Shown piece after piece: positions 4,974 to 5,492 of a DNA stretch of 5,492 nucleotides (position 1 is its first letter; each line of letters opens with the position of its first letter). The stretch is from CAYYJM01 sp964471755. GTDB taxonomy: Bacteria > Planctomycetota > Planctomycetia > Gemmatales > Gemmataceae. Below the pieces are notes generated by a model. The model made no database searches, was not told where the DNA came from, and saw only the letters and a program-made list of their open reading frames with translations. The stretch spans positions 1-5,492 of the forward strand of contig CAYYJM010000358.1 in NCBI GenBank assembly GCA_964471755.1. Direction: 5' to 3'. The position numbers were made by a program, and so were the translations under genes.

Positions 4974-5492
4974 TCATCTCTGCACCCGCGTCACCTCGGT
5001 CGTACCGTCCACCAGCGCGAAGTGATACCCGTTGGGAAAGGCGTCGGCGAATTCCTCCTGGTGCGAGACGAGCAGGATGCAGCGCAGACAGTTCCGCAGG
5101 TTCTGCAACTCCTGGATCATCACCTGCCGCCCCTGGCGATCGAGGCAGCCGAAGCCCTCGTCGATGATGACGCACTCCAGCGGCCGATGCTGCCGACTCG
5201 CGTACTGACCGATGCCCAGGGCGATGCTCACCGCCACTCGAAAACGCTGACTGCCCGACAGGAACGCGACATTGATCGGCCGATCGTCTGTCTGGCGGTT
5301 GATGCAGACGAGATCCAGGGCCCGCGTCGCCGCTCCGTCGCCGGTGTCGCCCTGAAGCTGGAGATACAACTGCCCGCCAGAAAGACGATCGAGGACGACG
5401 TTGGCGTACTCGACGATACGCCGCTCGGCCTGACGAACGAGGTGCAGTTGAAGGCGGTCCTTGCCCAGCAAGCGAGCGAGCAAGTCCGCCTC
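4974..5492 (-). CDS. SbcC/Rad50-like ATPase, C-terminal part (5' end outside window)
   Basis: The 172 visible residues run in frame to the right edge of the window, so the N-terminal Walker A half and most of the coiled coil are missing. What remains is the distal ABC half of an SMC/Rad50/SbcC-type ATPase: the coil exit (AERRIVEYANVVLDRLSGG, residues 22-40), the ABC signature LSGSQ (78-82), the Walker B strand VIIDEGFGCLD (108-118, Glu112 as likely catalytic base, Leu-Asp as D-loop) and the switch His in VSHQEEF (142-148). Such proteins bind DNA ends and drive nuclease or tethering functions, often with an SbcD/Mre11 partner encoded beside them; that partner would be to the right of this window if present. 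The signature is LSGSQ rather than the LSGGE common in classical SbcC, suggesting a divergent subgroup. A TTG at 5483 could be read as a start, but this is clearly mid-protein. The ATPase domain assignment is firm; the exact family (SbcC versus another Rad50-like ATPase) is less so. Confidence 0.88.
   Translation of the reverse strand, partial: EADLLARLLGKDRLQLHLVRQAERRIVEYANVVLDRLSGGQLYLQLQGDTGDGAATRALDLVCINRQTDDRPINVAFLSGSQRFRVAVSIALGIGQYASRQHRPLECVIIDEGFGCLDRQGRQVMIQELQNLRNCLRCILLVSHQEEFADAFPNGYHFALVDGTTEVTRVQR

Noticed and set aside
4888..5175. N-terminal extension of the 202-residue membrane protein to 5175
   Set aside because: It would overlap the coding sequence of the SbcC-like ATPase in another frame. 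The start at 4887 has a Shine-Dalgarno and is followed by a sensible membrane anchor.

Overview
The window looks like chromosomal DNA from a GC-rich planctomycete, most likely a Gemmata-like lineage. This is an inference from gene content: a secreted sulfatase of the N-sulfoglucosamine sulfohydrolase type, a secreted peptidase-ChaN fusion, an SbcC-like ATPase of the LSGSQ type, and a relic integron-type integrase. No rRNA or other taxonomic marker is present.

Layout. Positions 1-256 hold no gene. They contain a 5-copy, roughly 20-bp direct repeat array, a homopyrimidine mirror repeat and a small dyad. Positions 257-875 (+) are a broken integron-type tyrosine recombinase. Its N-terminal domain and C-terminal catalytic half are both recognisable, but the middle is deleted and the two halves are in different frames. 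Positions 876-957 are a short convergent spacer with GC-rich dyads. The rest of the window is read on the minus strand, in transcription order: the 3' end of an SbcC/Rad50-like ATPase (4974-5492, cut by the window edge); an 86-bp gap with a plausible promoter; a 202-residue unrecognised membrane-anchored protein (4279-4887); a 107-bp gap with an elaborate palindromic element (4208-4264); an exported SGSH-type sulfatase (2765-4171); and an exported gluzincin-like peptidase fused to a ChaN/Tiki domain (958-2703).

How the genes may work together. The sulfatase and the peptidase-ChaN protein are adjacent, codirectional and possibly translationally overlapping. Both carry signal peptides, so they probably form a small unit acting outside the cytoplasm on sulfated glycans or proteins. 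The ATPase fragment and the membrane protein do not obviously belong to that function. The left end (repeats plus dead integrase) looks like decayed mobile DNA. The items most worth following are the deleted integrase with its neighbouring repeats, the two-domain putative metalloprotease, and the palindromic element between the membrane protein gene and the sulfatase gene.
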